Numbered from the stretch's first letter, positions 1 through 9,227 are shown. The stretch: DNA of 64,000 bases from Candidatus Thalassolituus haligoni (GCF_041222825.1 NZ_CP139482.1:3200001-3264000); one strand, 5' to 3'. Notes: generated by a model not told the origin, from the letters alone. Numbers and translations are program-made.

Positions 1-1971
1 ACTGTTATCAATGGTTTTACCGCCCCTTCCGGTAGTTATCAGCAGGCCCACCCGTTCTTGTTAACGTTACCGGCAATGACAACACAAAGTTATCTGCTGT
101 CGTTGTCGAGCGGCGGCCTGATCAATACCGATGTACGGCTGATGACACCACAACGTTTTCTGCAAAACGAACAGTGTCAATCCATTTTGATTGGCTTGGT
201 CGCTGGCTGGTTAATGGCAACCGCAGCTTACTTTATCAATCTGGCCTTAACGCGCCGCTCTTGGCTAGCCTGGTGTGCATCGGGCTACTGTCTGGCATCA
301 ACAGTATTTATGGTTAGCTGGCTGGGCCAGTTGGGTTTGTTACTGAATATTGACCTCGAGCATTCGGAAATTGTTACCGAGCTGGCCACCGGTGCCGCCA
401 TTGCCAGCCAATCTCTGGCGGTCTACTTCCTTGGCTGGAAAGGCCAGCATGCCCGGTTGTTCCGTCAGATATTACTGGGCAGTACCGGCTTATCAATCCT
501 CGGCACCATACTGCTAACGTCCTTGTCCGGCAGCTATAGCGAAACTCTGGCCCCCCTCCTGGTGATCTTGATGCAATTGATCCTGGCGATCTTGCTCGGC
601 ATCGGCAGCAGTCGCCACCCATCAGCACAGCGTTGGTTCCTGACTGGCACCATGGCCAATCTTGGCGGTGTATTACTGATCCTGTTCATCAGCAATAACC
701 TGTTGGAGTTTGATTCCATCAATAACTGGATGGCATTGTTGTTACCGTCCGTTATGACCGCCTGTATGGTCATGGCCGTTTTGCGCCTGACCCGCAAGAG
801 TGACCAGTTTCTGGAATCGCCCAACCGTGGCGTTGCGATCAACCCCGCGATCCTGTCACAAATCAGCCACGAACTGCGCACTCCTATCAACGGCGTGCTC
901 GGCATGAATGAATTATTGTCGGACACCCCACTGACCGATAACCAGCGTGATTTCACCGAAACCATTGCTCAGGCCGGGCGGGAAATGCTGCACGTCGCCA
1001 ACGAAATTTCGGTACTGGCCAAGATTCAGGATGATCATCTGGAGCTGGACACCCGTGCCTTTGATCTGGTCTCCCTGACCAATCAGGTACTGGTGCATTT
1101 TCAACTGGAAGCCAACCGTAAACAGGTTGAACTGATGGTTGACCAGGAAGAAGATCTGCCAGCTCGACTGGTGGGTGACCGTAATCGTCTGCAAACCCTG
1201 TTGCATAACCTCTACGCCCGACTGCTGGCCTACACTGAACAAGGTGAAATCAGCACGCACTTAAGCCCGCTACGCAACAACCGGGGCCAGGTTCATGGTG
1301 TGTCGATCCAGATTCAGTTACATGGCACCATCACCAATCGCGACGATTTGAGAATCATGCTGGATCTGCTCTGCAGCACCCATCACACAAACGGCGAAAC
1401 GCCCTGGAATCTGACCGTCAGCCGTCATCTGATCCGCTTTATGAAGGCATCGCTGGAAATGGAAAGCCTGACGACCCAGGCGGGTTCTCTTACCCTGTAC
1501 CTGCCACTGGAGCCTGAAAGCGCAGAAACATCGGTGCAGCCGGGCCACGATGACAGTCTGATTGGTATGCACATCCTGATCGTTGACGATAACGCCTCGC
1601 TCAGGAAAGTAATTGAAAAGCAGATCCGACGTTGGGGAGTGCGTGTTGAAAGCACCTACAGCGGCAAGGAAGCCCTGGCCATGCTGCGTAATCAGGCAGC
1701 TACCGGACATGCGTTTGATGGTGCCATCATTGACCAGGATATGCCGGTCATGAACGGGCTTGAACTGATGCAACGCATTCAGGATGACGCCTCGATCAGC
1801 CCCAAGCCCAACGTATTAATGCTCACGGGTCTCAGCATCAGCTCGGTCAGAGAACAGGCCCATGCGGTTGAAATCTATCATCTGTTAGCCAAGCCTGCCA
1901 GTGGCGAACGCCTGAAGCGGGCACTGCTGGAACTCAAGTATCGTCCGCAACGACCGTCCAGTACCCACTGA
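1..1971 (+). CDS. Hybrid sensor histidine kinase with 7TM (7TMR-DISM-like) sensor and C-terminal receiver, 5' partial
   Basis: The frame is open to the first base of the window, so the N-terminus is missing; a TTG at 58 is only an internal codon. The first ~35 visible residues look like the end of a periplasmic 7TMR-DISM extracellular domain. Seven or so hydrophobic segments follow (about 170-800), then a HisKA helix with an intact H-box SHELRTPING (His codon 868-870). The next domain lies where HATPase_c should be but has lost its signatures: the N-box is blurred, the DxGxG position reads LHGTI, and the G2 box reads GETPWNL. The C-terminal receiver is intact: VDD near 1585, phospho-acceptor Asp codon 1732-1734 in IIDQDMPVMNG, and the Lys of LAKPAS. 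Likely a membrane signalling protein; whether it phosphorylates itself is doubtful. Ligand and partner are unknown. Confidence 0.85.
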   Translation, partial: TVINGFTAPSGSYQQAHPFLLTLPAMTTQSYLLSLSSGGLINTDVRLMTPQRFLQNEQCQSILIGLVAGWLMATAAYFINLALTRRSWLAWCASGYCLASTVFMVSWLGQLGLLLNIDLEHSEIVTELATGAAIASQSLAVYFLGWKGQHARLFRQILLGSTGLSILGTILLTSLSGSYSETLAPLLVILMQLILAILLGIGSSRHPSAQRWFLTGTMANLGGVLLILFISNNLLEFDSINNWMALLLPSVMTACMVMAVLRLTRKSDQFLESPNRGVAINPAILSQISHELRTPINGVLGMNELLSDTPLTDNQRDFTETIAQAGREMLHVANEISVLAKIQDDHLELDTRAFDLVSLTNQVLVHFQLEANRKQVELMVDQEEDLPARLVGDRNRLQTLLHNLYARLLAYTEQGEISTHLSPLRNNRGQVHGVSIQIQLHGTITNRDDLRIMLDLLCSTHHTNGETPWNLTVSRHLIRFMKASLEMESLTTQAGSLTLYLPLEPESAETSVQPGHDDSLIGMHILIVDDNASLRKVIEKQIRRWGVRVESTYSGKEALAMLRNQAATGHAFDGAIIDQDMPVMNGLELMQRIQDDASISPKPNVLMLTGLSISSVREQAHAVEIYHLLAKPASGERLKRALLELKYRPQRPSSTH

Positions 1972-1980
1972 CGTAACCTG

Positions 1981-3468
1981 CTAATTCGCGGACACCGCAC
2001 GCCCGGCGGCCCATAACCGGAGGCGCTGCAGCGGTTCAGCCATGGTTACCGACAGCGGCTGCGTTGCATTAGCTGCTGCGACCAGTTGTTGGGTCGTCAG
2101 TGGCTGGTCATTAAGCGTTGTCTTACCGGCTTCCGCACTGGCATACCAGGCAGCGACCACCACTTGTTCAATTTCTGCGCCGGAAAACCCTTCGGTCATG
2201 GCGGCCAGTAGCCCCAGGTCGACTGCATCGACATCATGCCCGCGCTTGCCCAGGTGGATGCGGAAAATCGCTTCCCGCACGCTGGCATCGGGCAAATCAA
2301 CAAAAAAGATTTCGTCCAGACGACCCTTGCGCATCAGTTCCGGTGGCAGAGCATGAATATTGTTAGCAGTCGCCACCACAAACACCGGCTGTTTACGCTC
2401 CGCCAGCCAGGTCAGCAAGGTACCCAGCAAACGCTGGCTGACGCCATTGTCCTGGCTATCACCGGCCAGTGCTTTTTCGATTTCATCAATCCACACAACA
2501 CAAGGCGCCATCAGCTCGGCAAGCTGCAACGCTTCCCGCAAGTTACGTTCTGTCTCACCAAAAAACTTGTTGTACAAGGCACCCATATCCAGACGCAACA
2601 AGGGCACTCCCCAACTGCCAGCCACCGCCTTTGCCGCCAGGCTTTTACCACTGCCCTGCACACCAAACAGCAACATTCCTTTGGGTCGCATATCGGTATC
2701 GGCTTCGAGGAACGCCTGCTGACGCTGTTGCAGCCATTGCTTCATGGTATCCAGACCGGCCACATCACCAAAACGGGCAGTGTCGTACTCAAATCCCATC
2801 ACGCCGTCCATATCCATCAACTGGAGTTTTGCCCGGCTGACTTCCGGTACATCTTCTGCCGTGATCGCACCATCATCGACTATCGCACCACGAATCAGTC
2901 GGCGGGCATCGGAATACGTCAAACCACGAAGGTTGGCCACCAGGCGCTTGAGTGTTGGTTCATCGGTTTTTACCCGTGTGCCACTTTGGGCGGCATAACG
3001 CCGTGCTTCTTCCTGTACCAGGGTCATCAATTGCTGTTCATTCGGCAGTTGCAGCTGAAAACGGGCACTCAGGCGCATCAGTTCATCAGGTACCTCAAGT
3101 CGGTGGCTGAGTAAAACGAGGGTTTTTCCGGCATGCACATGTTGCAAGGCAATATCCTTGAGCAGCCGTACTATCTGTGGTTCTGCGATAAATGGATGCA
3201 GATCGCAAAAGACAAAAATACCGCCCTGTTGTTGCTGCTTGATATGCAGTAACGCCCGTTCGGGCACCTCACTTTGCTCCAATCCTGGTTCTTCACCAAA
3301 ACCCAGCCGCCGCAAGCCGTCGGTCAGAGTCCATTGTTGCAATGCTGCACCGCGCTTGATGGCCAGACGAGTCAGCAAGTCCAGCGCTCGGGGTTCTTCG
3401 TGGGTTTCAATCACCAGAATCGGCGTATGGCGCTCCAGCATCAGTGCCAGGTCGTGTACATCCTGCAT
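1981..3468 (-). CDS. Ycf46-like AAA+ ATPase
   Basis: A 495-residue protein with a poorly conserved N-terminal half and one AAA+ module. Walker A is GVQGSGKS (about residue 268), Walker B is VVWIDEIEKAL, followed by a sensor-1 ATAN motif and the arginine-rich RKGRLDEIFFVDLPD stretch. The arrangement matches the Ycf46 family found in cyanobacteria, plastids and some proteobacteria, whose role is not well settled. It has no signal peptide and should be cytosolic. It ends 10 bp from the preceding kinase, in convergent orientation, and is divergent from coq7. The ATG at 3466-3468 follows a purine-rich GAGAGAGCC stretch. Function cannot be assigned beyond an ATP-driven remodelling protein. Confidence 0.8.
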   Translation of the reverse strand: MQDVHDLALMLERHTPILVIETHEEPRALDLLTRLAIKRGAALQQWTLTDGLRRLGFGEEPGLEQSEVPERALLHIKQQQQGGIFVFCDLHPFIAEPQIVRLLKDIALQHVHAGKTLVLLSHRLEVPDELMRLSARFQLQLPNEQQLMTLVQEEARRYAAQSGTRVKTDEPTLKRLVANLRGLTYSDARRLIRGAIVDDGAITAEDVPEVSRAKLQLMDMDGVMGFEYDTARFGDVAGLDTMKQWLQQRQQAFLEADTDMRPKGMLLFGVQGSGKSLAAKAVAGSWGVPLLRLDMGALYNKFFGETERNLREALQLAELMAPCVVWIDEIEKALAGDSQDNGVSQRLLGTLLTWLAERKQPVFVVATANNIHALPPELMRKGRLDEIFFVDLPDASVREAIFRIHLGKRGHDVDAVDLGLLAAMTEGFSGAEIEQVVVAAWYASAEAGKTTLNDQPLTTQQLVAAANATQPLSVTMAEPLQRLRLWAAGRAVSAN

Positions 3469-3631
3469 TCTTTGGCTCTCTCTGTCAGACTGGCTGACGC
3501 CAGGAGTGTTATGGTTATGGCTGAATAGCGATGATACGGATCATGCATCAGAACGCAGAAAAACGTAAACTGTCAGCCGATTCAGTTTTTCGGGTATGGC
3601 CTGCTATGCCCGCGTTGCGGAGAGACCCGTT

Positions 3632-4285
3632 ATGAGCCAGCAAAATACTCGCCAGTTTTCCCTGTTAGATCGCCTGATTGGCAGCGCCGACCAAGCCCTC
3701 CGCACCCTCGTTCCCGGTGTTGCCTCAGCCGCTCGCCCATCCCCAGCTCTCCAGCGCGAGCAACATGAGATGAGCGACGCCGAACGTCAACATGCCGCCG
3801 CTCTGATGCGCATTAATCATACCGGTGAAGTCTGTGCCCAGGCCTTGTATCAGGGGCAGGCGTTAACGGCCAGATTGCCTGATGTGCGTGGTGCCATGGA
3901 AGAAGCCGCCGCAGAAGAAATTGATCACCTGGCCTGGTGTGAAGCTCGCATCAAGGAGCTGGACGGCCGTACCAGCCTGCTGAATCCGCTGTTTTATGGA
4001 TTATCTCTGGGTATCGGTGCCGCAGCGGGTAAAATTGGTGACAAGGTCAGCCTGGGATTTGTTGCCGCAACAGAACAACAGGTGTGCAAGCACCTGACCT
4101 CTCATATCAGTTCATTGCCCGTTCAGGATGAACGCAGCAAGGCGGTGCTGTTGCAAATGCTGGAAGACGAGGCCAAACACGCCACTACCGCACTGGATGC
4201 TGGTGGCCAGAAATTTCCATTGCCGGTAAAAATGGTGATGACTGCTATTTCCAAGGTCATGACCAGTGCAACGTATCGGGTTTAA
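3632..4285 (+). CDS. coq7: Ubiquinone biosynthesis hydroxylase Coq7
   Basis: Hydroxylates the demethoxyubiquinol intermediate in ubiquinone synthesis with a di-iron centre. The 217-residue protein shows ferritin-like iron ligands: HTGEV with Glu66, [10 protein letters not shown] near 91-100, and EDEAKH at 178-183. I start at the ATG at 3632, preceded by GGAGAG, rather than the upstream in-frame codon at 3596; this gives the family's usual length. It is a single-gene unit, divergent from the AAA+ gene and convergent with ilvH, with a shared terminator at its 3' end. Confidence 0.95.
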   Translation: MSQQNTRQFSLLDRLIGSADQALRTLVPGVASAARPSPALQREQHEMSDAERQHAAALMRINHTGEVCAQALYQGQALTARLPDVRGAMEEAAAEEIDHLAWCEARIKELDGRTSLLNPLFYGLSLGIGAAAGKIGDKVSLGFVAATEQQVCKHLTSHISSLPVQDERSKAVLLQMLEDEAKHATTALDAGGQKFPLPVKMVMTAISKVMTSATYRV

Positions 4286-4311
4286 GCCCAATCACTGGTT
4301 AACCCCATAAC

Positions 4312-4349
4312 AAAAACCCGTTGAAGCGCGAGTATTCAACGGGTTTTTT
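4312..4349. terminator. Bidirectional rho-independent terminator, coq7/ilvH
   Basis: Stem of about 13 bp (AAAACCCGTTGAA pairing with TTCAACGGGTTTT), a 9-base loop, and A- and T-runs on both flanks. It therefore works as an intrinsic terminator for coq7 on the plus strand and for ilvIH on the minus strand. Confidence 0.9.
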
Positions 4350-4384
4350 ATGGCCAGACTGACGCGAAGGGCAAAGAGCGAAGG

Positions 4385-4876
4385 CTACAGGCTCAGGACT
4401 TTCTCACCACGAGAAATACCCGACACCCCACTGCGCACGGTTTCCAGCACTGCAGTCGAACCAATCGCCTCAATAAAGGCTTCCAGTTTATCAGTCGCGC
4501 CAGTCAATTGGATGGTGTACACACTGGGTGACACATCGACGATCTGGCCACGGAAGATATCCGCCGTACGTTTGATTTCAGCACGCTGGGCTCCCACGGC
4601 TTTCACCTTGATCAGCATCAGTTCGCGCTCGATGTGTTGACCCTCAGACAGATCCACCAGCTTGACCACCTCGATCAGCTTATTGAGCTGTTTGGTGATC
4701 TGTTCGATCTTGCGATCATCGCAATGGGTGGTCATGGTCAGACGCGACAAGGTCGGGTCTTCGGTAGGCGCAACCGTCAGGGTTTCAATGTTATAGCCAC
4801 GCTGGGCAAACAGTCCGACCACACGCGACAAGGCACCCGGTTCGTTTTCCAGCAGGATAGAAATAATATGTCGCAT
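4385..4876 (-). CDS. ilvH: Acetolactate synthase small (regulatory) subunit
   Basis: Regulatory subunit of acetohydroxyacid synthase, which binds the large subunit and confers valine feedback control in valine, leucine and isoleucine synthesis. The 163-residue protein opens with MRHIISILLENEPGALSRV, an ACT domain (about 1-75), followed by the ALS_ss C-terminal domain. Two adjacent ATG codons (4877-4879 and 4874-4876) could start it; family alignment by eye favours the second. It follows ilvI with only a few bases between them, so the two are co-transcribed. It ends before the terminator shared with coq7. Confidence 0.95.
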   Translation of the reverse strand: MRHIISILLENEPGALSRVVGLFAQRGYNIETLTVAPTEDPTLSRLTMTTHCDDRKIEQITKQLNKLIEVVKLVDLSEGQHIERELMLIKVKAVGAQRAEIKRTADIFRGQIVDVSPSVYTIQLTGATDKLEAFIEAIGSTAVLETVRSGVSGISRGEKVLSL

Positions 4877-4880
4877 CATA

Positions 4881-6605
4881 TCAGGTACGCTCCGTCTTGC
4901 TCAGCCACATGTCGCGCATGGAGCCCAAAGGCACCTGCATTGGATAAACGTGTTCTTCCGGGTCAACGGCTACATCGAGGAATACCAGGCGATCCTTGTA
5001 TTTATTCAAGGCATCGTCCAGCGCTTGCGGCAATTCATCGCGGCTTTTTACCTGAATACCCACATGGCCATAGGCCTCGGCCAACTTAACGAAGTCAGGC
5101 AGTGATTCCATATAGGAATGGGAATGTCGCCCTTCGTAGTTCATGTCCTGCCACTGACGTACCATACCCAGCGAACCATTGTTCAGACAGACGATTTTTA
5201 CCGGAATACCGTACTGCAAGCAGGTCGACATTTCCTGAATGTTCATCTGGATCGAACCTTCACCCGTGACACACACCACTTCGTGATCGGGGAAGTTCAT
5301 CTTCACCCCCATCGCGGCCGGAAAACCAAAGCCCATGGTGCCCAGGCCACCGGAGTTGATCCAACGATTGGGCTTGTCAAACTTGTAGTACTGAGCGGCA
5401 AACATCTGATGTTGGCCAACATCGGAGGTGACGTAGGCATCTCCCCGAGTAGCAGTCCACAGCGCTTCGATGACTTCCTGTGGTTTCATCAAGCCGTTTT
5501 CATTTTTTTCGTAACGCATACCATGACGCGGACGCCACTCGTTGATCTGTTTCCACCAGGAGGTTATCGCATCAGCATCCGGCGTTTCACCAGCTTCATC
5601 CAGCAGCGCCATCATTTCGTCCAGCACCGTACCCACTGGCCCGACAATGGGCACATCGGCGGTGATGGTTTTGGAAATAGACGATGGATCAATATCGATA
5701 TGAATGATCTTGGCGTCCGGACAAAACTTGGTCGTGGCATTGGTCACTCGGTCATCAAAGCGAGCGCCTACCGCCAACACCACATCGGCGTGGTGCATCA
5801 CCACGTTCGCTTCGTAGGTGCCGTGCATCCCTAACATACCAAGGAAACGATCCGCCGTGCCGGGATAAGCCCCCAGCCCCATCAATGTGCTGGTGCATGG
5901 GAAGTTCAGGCGATCCACCAATGCCCGCAGCTTATCTGAACTGCCGTCGATGATCACACCACCGCCGCTGTAGATAACCGGACGCTTGGCGCTCAACAGC
6001 AATTCAACCGCCTTCTTGATTTGGCCGGAGTGGCCACGCTGAGGCGGTGTGTAAGAGCGCAGTTTGACCTTTTTCGGATAAACGTATTCAAAACGCTCAT
6101 TCGGCATGGTCATATCTTTCGGTATATCAATCAGTACCGGGCCGGGACGACCGGTGCTGGCGATATAAAACGCTTTCGCCACCAGCTCTGGAATTTCTTC
6201 CGGGCGGCGAACGCTGAAACTGTGTTTCACCACTGGGCGAGAAACCCCCAGCATGTCCGTTTCCTGGAAGGCATCATCGCCGACCAAATGGCTCATCACC
6301 TGACCAGAAATGACAACCATTGGAATAGAATCCGTAAACGCAGTAGCAATACCTGTAATGGTATTGGTCGCTCCAGGGCCGGAAGTCACCATCACAACAC
6401 CGGCTTTACCGGTCGCACGGGCATAGCCATCAGCCATATGGGCTGCGGCCTGCTCGTGGCGGACCAGTACGTGTTTGACGGCACTTTGTCTATAGACGGC
6501 ATCGTAAATGTGCAGCAACGAGCCGCCCGGGTAGCCATAGATATATTCAACGCCTGACTCGTGCAGAGCACGAACCAACATTTCTCCGCCGGAAAGTAAT
6601 TCCAC
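4881..6605 (-). CDS. ilvI: Acetolactate synthase large (catalytic) subunit
   Basis: Thiamine-diphosphate enzyme that condenses pyruvate with pyruvate or 2-oxobutyrate, the first common step of branched-chain amino acid synthesis. It shows [14 protein letters not shown], the catalytic Glu in [18 protein letters not shown], and a C-terminal ThDP motif ([11 protein letters not shown] with a downstream NN). I start at the GTG at 6603-6605, preceded by AGAGGA, which gives 574 residues, the usual length. An in-frame extension to an ATG at 6677 would run back through the proposed leader hairpin and is less likely. Operon ilvI-ilvH. Probably controlled by the leader described at 6634-6729. Confidence 0.95.
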   Translation of the reverse strand: MELLSGGEMLVRALHESGVEYIYGYPGGSLLHIYDAVYRQSAVKHVLVRHEQAAAHMADGYARATGKAGVVMVTSGPGATNTITGIATAFTDSIPMVVISGQVMSHLVGDDAFQETDMLGVSRPVVKHSFSVRRPEEIPELVAKAFYIASTGRPGPVLIDIPKDMTMPNERFEYVYPKKVKLRSYTPPQRGHSGQIKKAVELLLSAKRPVIYSGGGVIIDGSSDKLRALVDRLNFPCTSTLMGLGAYPGTADRFLGMLGMHGTYEANVVMHHADVVLAVGARFDDRVTNATTKFCPDAKIIHIDIDPSSISKTITADVPIVGPVGTVLDEMMALLDEAGETPDADAITSWWKQINEWRPRHGMRYEKNENGLMKPQEVIEALWTATRGDAYVTSDVGQHQMFAAQYYKFDKPNRWINSGGLGTMGFGFPAAMGVKMNFPDHEVVCVTGEGSIQMNIQEMSTCLQYGIPVKIVCLNNGSLGMVRQWQDMNYEGRHSHSYMESLPDFVKLAEAYGHVGIQVKSRDELPQALDDALNKYKDRLVFLDVAVDPEEHVYPMQVPLGSMRDMWLSKTERT

Positions 6606-6633
6606 CGTACTTATCCTCTTGCACAAGCTCTTG

Positions 6634-6729
6634 TCAGAGCATGAGTGAAATAAAAATTGCGGGATCAGCGTCATCACGCCCTGAAGGCGGATGGATCCCG
6701 GTGAGGATGAATAACTTGTAGTTGCTCAT
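6634..6729 (-). CDS. Possible ilvI leader peptide (31 codons)
   Basis: A short minus-strand frame begins at the ATG at 6727-6729 and stops at 6634-6636. Its early codons are rich in branched-chain residues: [12 protein letters not shown] has Leu, Ile, Leu and Ile within eight codons. It lies just downstream of a good promoter and its later half runs through the hairpin at 6648-6700, so ribosome position could decide whether that hairpin forms. The ribosome-binding site is weak and, unlike classical leaders, the frame overlaps the terminator itself, so this is a tentative call. Confidence 0.3.
   Translation of the reverse strand: MSNYKLFILTGIHPPSGRDDADPAIFISLML
6648..6700 (-). terminator. Candidate transcription attenuator in the ilvI leader
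   Basis: On the minus strand CGGGATC (6694-6700) can pair with GATCCCG (6660-6666), enclosing a small CGCC/GGCG hairpin. The T-rich tract CAATTTTTATTT follows at once. A competing hairpin, GCGT-GATG-ACGC, uses part of the same arm. A terminator lying between promoter and ilvI with an alternative fold is the layout of an attenuator. Leader-controlled ilv operons are well known in proteobacteria, but this specific RNA was only read by eye. Confidence 0.5.
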
Positions 6730-6857
6730 CAGAGTCCCGGAGTCTGGTCATAAACTGCGGGTTGGAACTGGATCGGAGGATAACCCTGGTCCAGAGGCCA
6801 TGGCTGCCAGAGATCAGCACGGGGGTGTTGGCTGCTCAATCCGGCAAAAGCTGTGCA

Positions 6858-6885
6858 ATTTTAGCACCATAGCGCTGTTTGTCCA
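6858..6885 (-). promoter_or_regulatory. Sigma-70 promoter for ilvIH
   Basis: TGGACA and TAAAAT are separated by 16 bp on the minus strand, with TGC immediately before the -10 (extended -10). Predicted transcription start is near 6850, giving a ~245-base leader before the ilvI GTG. No gene lies in 6606-6993 other than the possible leader peptide. Confidence 0.6.
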
Positions 6886-6928
6886 GAGAACACGCGGCCT
6901 GCGGGATGCCAGAATAACGGCTATTTCC

Positions 6929-6956
6929 TTGACTTATCAGCTCGTTGCCATAGTGT
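6929..6956 (+). promoter_or_regulatory. Candidate promoter for the DUF4124 gene
   Basis: TTGACT, a 16-bp spacer, and TAGTGT, ending about 37 bp before the ATG at 6994. The -35 is good and the -10 is weak. Confidence 0.4.
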
Positions 6957-6993
6957 TCGCTGCATCCCGGTTCTGTTGATATCGCAGGTGATT

Positions 6994-7452
6994 ATGAAAT
7001 TTTTGCTCTCGACAGCAGTGGCGCTACTGCTATGGCCAGCCTTGGTAACCAGCCCGGTGCAAGCACAGGTATACCGCTGGACAGATGAAAGCGGCCAGGT
7101 TCACTTTGGTTCACAGCCTCCCCGTGAGCAACAGGCAACAGCAGAAACCTATGATGTGCAGGTTTCGCGCCCCGCCACACCCCCTGCCACAGGCAGATCC
7201 CTGGTGGACACTGCCAATCCGAAAAAGGATGAGGAAAAACAGCCAGACTCCGACGAACCCGCAGTGCCCAACGAAGAGGCCGACGCGTATTGCCAGCAGG
7301 GCCAGACCTATATGGGCAAGCTCAGCAGTAATTACAGCCGTCGCTTCAAAGACCAGGAGACCGGTGAATACCGTCCGTTGACGGACGCTGAACGGGAGCG
7401 CGAACAGCAGAAAGCCCGCAAGATAATGGACACCTATTGCAAAAAACAATAA
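6994..7452 (+). CDS. DUF4124 domain-containing exported protein
   Basis: A 152-residue protein with a Sec signal peptide (cleavage after VQA, about residue 24), then YRWTDESGQVHFGSQPP, the typical opening of DUF4124. A low-complexity acidic and proline-rich middle follows, then a charged helix near the C-terminus with cysteines in YCQQG and TYCKK. I chose the ATG at 6994, preceded by AGGTG, over the in-frame TTG at 6976. Members are common periplasmic or envelope proteins of unknown role. Convergent with pgeF, 9 bp away. Confidence 0.8.
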   Translation: MKFLLSTAVALLLWPALVTSPVQAQVYRWTDESGQVHFGSQPPREQQATAETYDVQVSRPATPPATGRSLVDTANPKKDEEKQPDSDEPAVPNEEADAYCQQGQTYMGKLSSNYSRRFKDQETGEYRPLTDAEREREQQKARKIMDTYCKKQ

Positions 7453-7461
7453 CCGCCTGCG

Positions 7462-8196
7462 CTACTCGCGCCAAATCAGGCTGGCCTGCCGACCGGTTTG
7501 GCCATCCCGACGAAAGGAATAAAACCGCGTCGCTTCCCGATAAGTACACCATTCCTCCCCGAATATCCACTCGACGCCCGCCTGCTCCAACCGCCAGCGC
7601 GCCAGTGCATGCAGGTTGGCATGATAACGATCGCCGTGACCGCGATAAAAGCAACTTGCCGGCGCCCCGGCGAAGCTTGCCCTGACCTCTGGCCCGACTT
7701 CAAACGCTGCCGGGCCAATGGCGGGACCCAGCATGGCCATGACGCTACCACTAAAACAGGTCAGGGCCTGTTCCAGCACACCGGCAGCCAGACCACGCCA
7801 TCCGGCGTGTATCGCTGCAATCTGCTGGCCATTTGCACTGACCAGCAACACCGGCAAACAATCTGCCGTCATGACGGCACAGGCCAGGCCTGGCTCTGCT
7901 GTCCAGCAGGCATCTGCTGGCAACACAATCTCGTTCCCACAAGCGTGCCGACATTCAGTGCCGTGCACCTGATCAAGCCATTGAATGGCACGCACAGCGG
8001 GTAACTGCTGTTGCAAGCGGATACGGTGCTGCCGTACTTGCTGTGCATTATCACCGACATGCAGCCCGAGATTGGCACCATCCCAGGGCGCTGCAGAAAC
8101 CGGCCCACTCAGTAACCGGCGCGTACTGAATGCCACCTGCACCCCGGCAGGCAAGGGCCAGTCTGGCCGGATCAGTTCAAATGTCGTGCGCACCAC
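7462..8196 (-). CDS. pgeF: Peptidoglycan editing factor / purine nucleoside phosphorylase PgeF (YfiH)
   Basis: Member of the laccase-domain (DUF152) family linked to removal of mis-incorporated muropeptides in E. coli and to purine nucleoside phosphorylase activity in other members. Zinc-binding residues are visible in GLHVGD, VMTADCLPVLL and AAIHAGWRGL. I prefer the GTG at 8194-8196, preceded by GGAGG at nine bases, giving 244 residues as in E. coli YfiH. An ATG at 8220 is possible. The start overlaps the rluD 3' end by 20 bp, so the two are translationally coupled. rluD-pgeF adjacency is common in gammaproteobacteria. Confidence 0.9.
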   Translation of the reverse strand: MVRTTFELIRPDWPLPAGVQVAFSTRRLLSGPVSAAPWDGANLGLHVGDNAQQVRQHRIRLQQQLPAVRAIQWLDQVHGTECRHACGNEIVLPADACWTAEPGLACAVMTADCLPVLLVSANGQQIAAIHAGWRGLAAGVLEQALTCFSGSVMAMLGPAIGPAAFEVGPEVRASFAGAPASCFYRGHGDRYHANLHALARWRLEQAGVEWIFGEEWCTYREATRFYSFRRDGQTGRQASLIWRE

Positions 8197-9142
8197 GCCG
8201 GTCAGCCTCCAGCATCTCAAGCAATTCGATCATGTCGGTTGGCAAGTCCACTTCCCACTCCATCCATTCCTGCTCAACCGGGTGCAATAATCCCAACGCC
8301 TTGGCATGCAGCGCTTGACGTGGAAAGTTTTGCAGCATGGTACGCAAGGAAGGGCCAATACCCTTGGTCAGGCGAGTACGGGCAGCGTAGGTGGCATCAC
8401 CCACCAGCGGATGGCCAATGTGCGTCATATGCACGCGGATCTGGTGAGTACGGCCAGTTTCCAGTTTGCAGCGAATATGGGTATGGGTAGGAAACTTGTG
8501 TAATACCCGGTAATGGGTCACCGCGTCTTTACCCATCGGATTGACCGCCATACGGGTGCGCTGGGTACCATGACGACCGATCGGTTCATCTACTTTGCCG
8601 CCGCCGGTCATGTGCCCCTGAACCACCGCTTCGTACTCACGTCCCATGGTGCGATCCTGCAGTTGTGCGACCAGATGCGCCTGGGCTTGCAGGGTTTTGG
8701 CCACCACCATCAGTCCTGTGGTGTCCTTGTCGAGCCGATGTACGATACCGGCACGGGGAATATTGGCCAGCGCCGGACAATGATGCAGCAAGCCATTCAG
8801 CAAGGTGCCTTCACGATTGCCCGCCGCCGGATGCACCACCAGATCAGCCTGCTTGTTGAGCACCAGAATATGATCGTCTTCGTAGACGATATCGAGGTCG
8901 ATGGCCTCTGGCTGCCAGTCACCTTCGGGGGCCAGCTCCGCTTCCAGTACCAACGTCTCACCGCCGGTGAGTTTGTCACGCCCGCGCCAGGCCTTGCCAT
9001 CAACCGTCAACTGTCCCTCTTTGATCCATTGTTGCAGCCGTGAGCGTGAATAGTCAGGGAACAGTTGCGCTGCTACCTGGTCGAGTCGTTTGTTGCCCTG
9101 ATCAAAGGGAACCTGAATACTGCTAGAGATCTGATTGGTCAT
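8177..9142 (-). CDS. rluD: 23S rRNA pseudouridine(1911/1915/1917) synthase
   Basis: Converts three uridines in helix 69 of 23S rRNA to pseudouridine. The 321-residue protein has an N-terminal S4 RNA-binding domain (about residues 17-75: KRLDQVAAQLFPDYSRSRLQ) and a catalytic domain with the RluA-family motif HRLDKDTTGLMVVAKT, whose Asp is the nucleophile. Family length is normal. First gene of the rluD-pgeF pair, divergent from bamD. Confidence 0.95.
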   Translation of the reverse strand: MTNQISSSIQVPFDQGNKRLDQVAAQLFPDYSRSRLQQWIKEGQLTVDGKAWRGRDKLTGGETLVLEAELAPEGDWQPEAIDLDIVYEDDHILVLNKQADLVVHPAAGNREGTLLNGLLHHCPALANIPRAGIVHRLDKDTTGLMVVAKTLQAQAHLVAQLQDRTMGREYEAVVQGHMTGGGKVDEPIGRHGTQRTRMAVNPMGKDAVTHYRVLHKFPTHTHIRCKLETGRTHQIRVHMTHIGHPLVGDATYAARTRLTKGIGPSLRTMLQNFPRQALHAKALGLLHPVEQEWMEWEVDLPTDMIELLEMLEADRRGAHDI

Positions 9143-9198
9143 AGTCTGCCAAATCGGGGAGGGTCGATGCGATACCAGACGTCAGAACCGCCAATCGG

Positions 9199-9227
9199 TT
9201 GGGACTGTGCTGTGACTGTGTTTTAAT
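9199..9227 (+). promoter_or_regulatory. Sigma-70 promoter for bamD
   Basis: TTGGGA, a 17-bp spacer, and TTTAAT, with the start expected near 9234, about 37 bp before the bamD ATG. Confidence 0.6.

Noticed and set aside
2236..3114. 292-codon open frame opposite the AAA+ gene
   Set aside because: Its residues are rich in His, Gln and Thr with no domain, as expected from reading a coding strand backwards.
4881..6677. Longer ilvI starting at the ATG at 6677
   Set aside because: It would translate the proposed terminator hairpin; the GTG at 6605 has a good SD and gives the usual family length.
6722..6979. 85-codon plus-strand frame in the ilvI leader region
   Set aside because: No ribosome-binding site or domain, and it runs antisense to the ilv promoter and leader.
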